Below, piece by piece: positions 37,104 through 38,843 of a stretch of 38,843 nucleotides of DNA. The stretch comes from a virus, in the IMG/VR virus record IMGVR_UViG_3300022839_000038, positions 1 through 38,843 of that record. One strand, given 5' to 3'. The number at the start of each line of letters is the position of its first letter. Within the stretch, counting starts at the first letter, position 1. Position numbers and translations under genes: made by a program. The notes under the pieces were generated by a model, which saw only the letters and a program-made list of their open reading frames with translations, made no database searches and was not told where the DNA came from.

Positions 37104-37288
37104 TACTTAGTTCCCACTGGGGTGGTAGTAATTGAACGGAGGTACATGTTACCCATAGCTACGGCTAGCATGTAGAGGGTTATGTAATCCTCAGGGATGA
37201 ATGGGAGTATCTCACTCATCTCAAGCAGAGGTACTAGAGCTGCCAAGATATTGAAAATTATGGTCTTCCAACCTTTGAACTTACTCAT
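37103..37288 (-). CDS. Small membrane protein, putative holin or holin partner
   Basis: 61 residues starting MSKFKGWKTIIFNILAALVPLLEMSEILPFIP, with two hydrophobic segments (about 8-24 and 33-47) and ending MYLRSITTTPVGTK. Proteins of the form 'WKT..FN.L..L..LLE......P......N..LR..T.TP' occur as small holin-like proteins beside phage lysozymes. The start at 37288 gives TGATG coupling with the previous gene; a frame to 37318 lies inside that gene and is unlikely. Holin, antiholin or pinholin role cannot be told apart. Confidence 0.65.
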   Translation of the reverse strand: MSKFKGWKTIIFNILAALVPLLEMSEILPFIPEDYITLYMLAVAMGNMYLRSITTTPVGTK

Positions 37289-37482
37289 CATTGAGATAGC
37301 CCACCGCCAATAAGCCAAGTAGCAAAAGCCATTATAAAACCACCGCCAAGAATCCAGAGACCGCGACCTATGCCGCTATTAAGATTATCTACTTTATCAA
37401 CTAGCTGTTGTACTTGTTGACGCAATAGTGCGTTCTCTACTTCCAGCAGTCTAAGCCGGTTGGCCAAGTCGTCTTCTGACAT
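37288..37482 (-). CDS. Small coiled-coil plus membrane-helix protein of the lysis block
   Basis: 64 residues from MSEDDLANRLRLLEVENALLRQQ. A coiled coil with leucine heptads (about 3-37) is followed by one membrane helix GLWILGGGFIMAFATWLIGGGL near the C-terminus. The design resembles XhlA-type hemolysin/holin partners. Start is unsure: ATG 37482 is used, while GTG 37491 overlaps the lysozyme stop and has AAGGG very close. It probably inserts in the inner membrane and works with the holin. Confidence 0.62.
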   Translation of the reverse strand: MSEDDLANRLRLLEVENALLRQQVQQLVDKVDNLNSGIGRGLWILGGGFIMAFATWLIGGGLSQ

Positions 37483-37487
37483 AACAA

Positions 37488-38036
37488 TCACATACCCTTT
37501 AAAAATAGATCACGCTCTTTAGCGCGGCGGATAGTCAAGCCAGTCAGAGGCTTACCCTTCTGCTTGTTCCATCTAGGAAGCTCGTTAGCGGCTCCCTTAT
37601 AATCTTTACCATTCAACTTCTTAAGTAGGGTAGAAGTACGGAAGTTAGTCTCACCAAGGTTAAAGATAAAGGACGTGAGGGCGTCGTACATGTTCTGAGT
37701 CAAGGGAACTTCAACGTAACGGTTGAGAGCCTTCTGGACCCACGCTAGGTCAGCATACAGAAACTCTGTAGCTTCTTCTCTAGAGATTACTTGACCGGGG
37801 AAGACACCTTGGGTATGGCCCCATCCGATAGTCCACACATCATTCTTAGTTGGGAGGTAAGCCTTAAGACGCAGACCCTCGGACTCCTTAATCAACTCCA
37901 CATCACTAGGCTTTAGTGCCTGAGCCATGGAGTAGGCAGGACCGAACTTATGTTCCTCTGGGGTCTCCTTAGATTCAGCGGAGAGGTACTCCAGAATCTT
38001 CTTAAGCATCGCTATAATCTGTTCCATCTCTGTCAC
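37488..38036 (-). CDS. Endolysin, GH24 phage lysozyme
   Basis: 182-residue muramidase. Residues 1-40 are a helical lead-in without a clear signal peptide, though IIAMLKKILEYL is amphipathic. The catalytic region is IKESEGLRLKAY at 49-60 with Glu53, then Asp66 and Thr75 in DVWTIGWGHT, giving the Glu-8+-Asp-Thr triad of T4-type lysozymes; later LTSFIFNLG and the C-terminal TGLTIRRAKERDLFL fit the family. With no signal peptide it needs the holin coded downstream. Coupled by ATGA to the preceding gene. Confidence 0.92.
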   Translation of the reverse strand: MTEMEQIIAMLKKILEYLSAESKETPEEHKFGPAYSMAQALKPSDVELIKESEGLRLKAYLPTKNDVWTIGWGHTQGVFPGQVISREEATEFLYADLAWVQKALNRYVEVPLTQNMYDALTSFIFNLGETNFRTSTLLKKLNGKDYKGAANELPRWNKQKGKPLTGLTIRRAKERDLFLKGM

Positions 38037-38290
38037 TCCCAGTCCCTCTTAAGGTTTGGTTCGTTACAATCACGAGCTGGGATCATTCCCTCCAAGTACA
38101 TGGCCCGTTCCATCCGATCGAGTTCAACCCAATGTCCGGTATCTTGGAAGTACTTCTCTCTGATGTAGTATACTTCACTTCGAGGGATATGGGTAGACCG
38201 CAGAGCCTGTACGTCATCACTAGCGAGAGCCTTAAAGACCTTCCCTAGTATGTCATCCCCTGAATATGGGTTATCTCGGTTGCGTTCCAT
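38033..38290 (-). CDS. Hypothetical protein, first gene of the leftward arm, 85 residues
   Basis: Starts MERNRDNPYSGDDILGKVFKALASDD; helical and charged, with YYIREKYFQDTGHWVELDRMERAMYLEG in the second half. No family recognised. The start at 38290 is chosen because GAGG lies seven bases upstream and the promoter at 38313-38341 would start RNA near 38306; a longer frame to 38341 lies inside the promoter. It leads the lysis block and could be a small regulator or lysis helper. Confidence 0.7.
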   Translation of the reverse strand: MERNRDNPYSGDDILGKVFKALASDDVQALRSTHIPRSEVYYIREKYFQDTGHWVELDRMERAMYLEGMIPARDCNEPNLKRDWE

Positions 38291-38312
38291 TGTTAGCCTC
38301 TTGTTGGTATCA

Positions 38313-38341
38313 GTTATAACACAGCACTTTAGACAAGTCAA
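38313..38341 (-). promoter_or_regulatory. sigma70-type promoter of the leftward arm, proximal
   Basis: Reading leftward: TTGACT (38341-38336), a 17-base spacer, TATAAC (38318-38313). Gives a leader of about 15 bases with the GAGG site of the first gene. Confidence 0.75.
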
Positions 38342-38612
38342 CCCTTAAGTTGAACTTGCCTTCAATTTTATTGATTATAGGAGTTAAGCCAGTACTTAAA
38401 GTCATTCTAAGGGTGAGCTCAGTCTCCACCTTCACTTAAGATGCAAAACAAATTAACTAAGTTGCGCAGATTAGTGCCCAAAAGATAGAACCTTAAGCCC
38501 ACTTTGGGTGCTTAATGGTCTACTTACGGTACTTTAAGTCATACTTTAAGTAATACTATAAGTTTAAGTACTTATTTTATATTAACTAATAAGTTCTATA
38601 TCTCTAAGTCTT
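38342..38612. other. AT-rich untranslated stretch with repeated ACTTWAAGT/CTTAAG boxes
   Basis: No gene seen. The near-palindromic 9-mer ACTT[T/A]AAGT occurs at 38394-38402, 38531-38539 and 38543-38551; CTTAAG occurs at 38344-38349, 38435-38440 and 38492-38497; a further TTTAAGTACTT lies at 38563. A hairpin TTAAG-CCCA / TGGG-TG-CTTAA spans 38493-38515. The stretch 38521-38630 is very AT-rich. It lies in the leader made by the distal promoter. It could be operators, an origin, or RNA-processing elements. Confidence 0.6.
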
Positions 38613-38623
38613 TCTATAAGTAT

Positions 38624-38652
38624 ATTATACCATAAGTGACATTCTATGTCAA
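38624..38652 (-). promoter_or_regulatory. Perfect sigma70 promoter of the leftward arm, distal
   Basis: Reading leftward: TTGACA (38652-38647), exactly 17 bases, TATAAT (38629-38624). It would give a leader of more than 300 bases before the first leftward gene. Direct repeats lie just upstream of its -35 box. Confidence 0.88.
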
Positions 38653-38663
38653 CCCTAAATCGA

Positions 38664-38699
38664 CATAATGGTACAATTTAGTTGGCATAAGGGTACAAT
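38664..38699. repeat. Direct repeat pair CATAA[T/G]GGTACAAT, 22-base period
   Basis: Copies at 38664-38677 and 38686-38699, two helical turns apart, beginning 12 bases upstream of the distal -35 box. The geometry suits a dimeric regulator bound on one face of the DNA. Confidence 0.75.
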
Positions 38700-38712
38700 C
38701 TGTACCACCTCT

Positions 38713-38751
38713 TGAATAACTAGTTGGCTGTAGCACCCTGAATAACTAGTT
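38713..38751. repeat. Direct repeat pair TGAATAACTAGTT, 26-base period
   Basis: Copies at 38713-38725 and 38739-38751, exact over 13 bases, each preceded by a CACC-type stretch. A second repeat family in the control region between the divergent arms. From 38752 to the window end I see no gene, only a GGTCATG pair (38777 and 38823) and a TATATATAC tract. Confidence 0.8.
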
Positions 38752-38843
38752 CAGCAAGGGTTTGGACGATCCGCCCGGTCATGATGTGGTTAACAGAACG
38801 TTATTTCCCCATTTCTGGCACTGGTCATGTATATATACGCGCG

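Noticed and set aside
38760-38843. Rightward early promoter at the TATATATAC tract near the window end
   Set aside because: No -35 match at the right distance and the downstream sequence is cut off, so it cannot be supported.

Overview
The window is most of the genome of a virulent, short-tailed (podovirus-type) dsDNA phage. The evidence is a T7-like family A DNA polymerase, a gp2.5-like SSB with the DDDIPF tip, a T7-type endonuclease I, gp11/gp12-like tail tube genes, a portal of about 720 residues, and TerL. The gene set resembles the marine podoviruses around HMO-2011 and the B12-dependent 'cobavirus'-like phages: class II ribonucleotide reductase, PhoH, MazG, metallophosphoesterase, a SleB hydrolase in the virion block, and an S74-chaperone tail fibre. 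A marine Alphaproteobacterium is the likely host, but this is inference from gene content. No integrase, repressor, tRNA, IS element or CRISPR array was seen.

Layout: positions 2-9592 are transcribed rightward and carry DNA replication and nucleotide metabolism: polA (cut by the left edge), SSB, a Cas4/RecB-like Fe-S exonuclease, endonuclease I, a transglutaminase-like membrane protein, metallophosphoesterase, MazG, class II RNR, PhoH, a DUF3310-like protein and several tiny genes. A strong hairpin at 9611-9644 separates this arm from the convergent leftward arm, 38290 down to 9651. In transcription order that arm holds a lysis block (small protein, GH24 lysozyme, coiled-coil/TM protein, two holin-like proteins, HNH-like protein), a string of tiny very basic proteins, two candidate small terminases, TerL, portal, scaffold, major coat protein, a decoration-like protein, tail proteins, a repeat-rich tail fibre, a HlyC-like acyltransferase, and a large internal/ejection block (953-, 244-, 180-, 488- and 1238-residue proteins). 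The last 550 bases (38291-38843) are a repeat-rich, AT-rich control region. The missing replication genes (primase/helicase, start of polA) presumably lie beyond the window edges.

How it works together: almost every gene overlaps or abuts its neighbour through TAATG, TGATG or ATGA junctions, suggesting translational coupling. Nine near-consensus sigma70 promoters (TTGAC[A/T]-N17/18-TAnAAT-like) drive both arms, and no phage RNA polymerase is seen in the window, so the phage probably relies on host RNA polymerase. Nucleotides for replication come from host DNA breakdown (endonuclease I, exonuclease) and a monomeric cobalamin-dependent RNR. The most unusual parts are the 953-residue protein with about 20 exact-length 22-residue helical repeats, the tail fibre with 13 repeats of 17 residues, the HlyC-like acyltransferase with its own consensus promoter inside the virion gene block, and the structured control region at the right end.
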